The translations under genes were made by a program, and so were the position numbers. A stretch of 64,000 bases of DNA. Origin: Cycas panzhihuaensis. Its lineage: Eukaryota > Cycadophyta. A model generated the notes under the pieces. The model worked only from the letters and a program-made list of their open reading frames with translations, was not told the DNA's origin and made no database searches. Numbering within the stretch: position 1 is the stretch's first letter; each line of letters begins with the position of its first letter. Below are positions 63,665 through 64,000 of this stretch, piece by piece. The stretch spans positions 42,663,741 to 42,727,740 of the forward strand of contig CM041465.1 in NCBI GenBank assembly GCA_023213395.1. Reading direction: 5' to 3'.

Positions 63665-64000
63665 TCTATTCCCCCTTTTTAGCTTTGAGCGTCTCGCTTA
63701 GAAGGTGTTGCCTGGTCTGGAGCTAAAGATGCGCCTTGAGATGGAATTGGAGATGTTTTCGAATATAGAGGGTCCAACCCTGCTTTGTGTTGCTATTTGC
63801 GATTTTTACGGCTAACTAAATTTACACATTGTAGTATTCTTTCACGATGTCCTTTTTCTTCCTCAAGTTGAGTTGATAAATTTTTGATTTGTTGTTTCGA
63901 ATCTTTGAGTAGTTGCTCATTCTGATAAAGATGTTCTTTTAATGCACTAATGCATTGGATGTGACTGACCTCTCGATTGCACATTTCCTAATTTGCTTTT
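63665..64000 (-). pseudogene. Right-edge element: C-terminal ORF with coiled coil, partial
   Basis: The minus-strand frame from 63984 reads MCNREVSHIQCISALKEHLY, then QNEQLLKDSKQQIKNLSTQL and EEEKGHRERI, a probable coiled coil, ending at a stop at 63793. A further stretch in other frames (YSKTSPIPSQGASL) runs to the PPT-like tract. The position, a C-terminal ORF directly before PPT and LTR, resembles the extra ORF of T1. No enzyme domain is in the window and the element continues beyond 64000. Confidence 0.4.

Overview
The window is plant nuclear DNA made almost entirely of transposable elements. Ty1/copia and Ty3/gypsy LTR retrotransposons with PBS, PPT and 5-bp target duplications, a plant L1-type LINE and long AT-rich decayed stretches all point to a large-genome seed plant. 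A gymnosperm is plausible, but the sequence does not settle the species. No intact gene was found. Nearly every element ORF is broken by stops and frameshifts, and many changes are Trp/Gln to stop or Cys to Tyr, as expected from decay of methylated repeats.

Elements are named here as follows. G0 is an old gypsy (2311-3951 and 36506-about 36744). G1 is a chromovirus (3952-36505) inserted in G0 with an exact TAGTT duplication. C1 is a copia (6271-12576) inserted in the G1 protease region. C2 is a minus-strand copia (14004-35082) inserted in the G1 integrase. Inside the 5' leader of C2 lie a minus-strand LINE (19480-24838) and an 8.6-kb (TA)n-type array (24839-33441). The reading frames of G0 and G1 resume on the far side of their insertions, so 2.3-36.7 kb is one nested stack at least four layers deep.

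To the right come decayed LTR-like DNA (36.7-38.4 kb) and the minus-strand copia C3 (38438-44408). The interval 44.4-47.5 kb is not recognisably transposon-derived. It keeps CpG-rich sequence near 45.0-45.8 kb and contains a 163-bp tandem duplication, a possible first coding exon of a cellular gene (45641-45813) and two imperfect foldbacks. It is the best place to look for a real gene.

From 47.5 to 64 kb is a mosaic: copia 3' fragment C4; a plus-strand gag leader fragment; copia C5 with a well preserved reverse transcriptase; a C1-family 3' end; gypsy T1 (51936-55830) with integrase, an extra downstream ORF and an LTR; copia fragment C6; and T2 (57533-63393), a young gypsy-like element with an exact GTTAT duplication. 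T2 keeps gag, protease and the integrase C-terminus but lacks reverse transcriptase, RNase H and the integrase core. T1 and T2 share LTR ends, an LTR hairpin and the pre-LTR segment, so T1-type elements are plausible suppliers of enzymes for T2. The right edge holds the C-terminal end of another minus-strand element.
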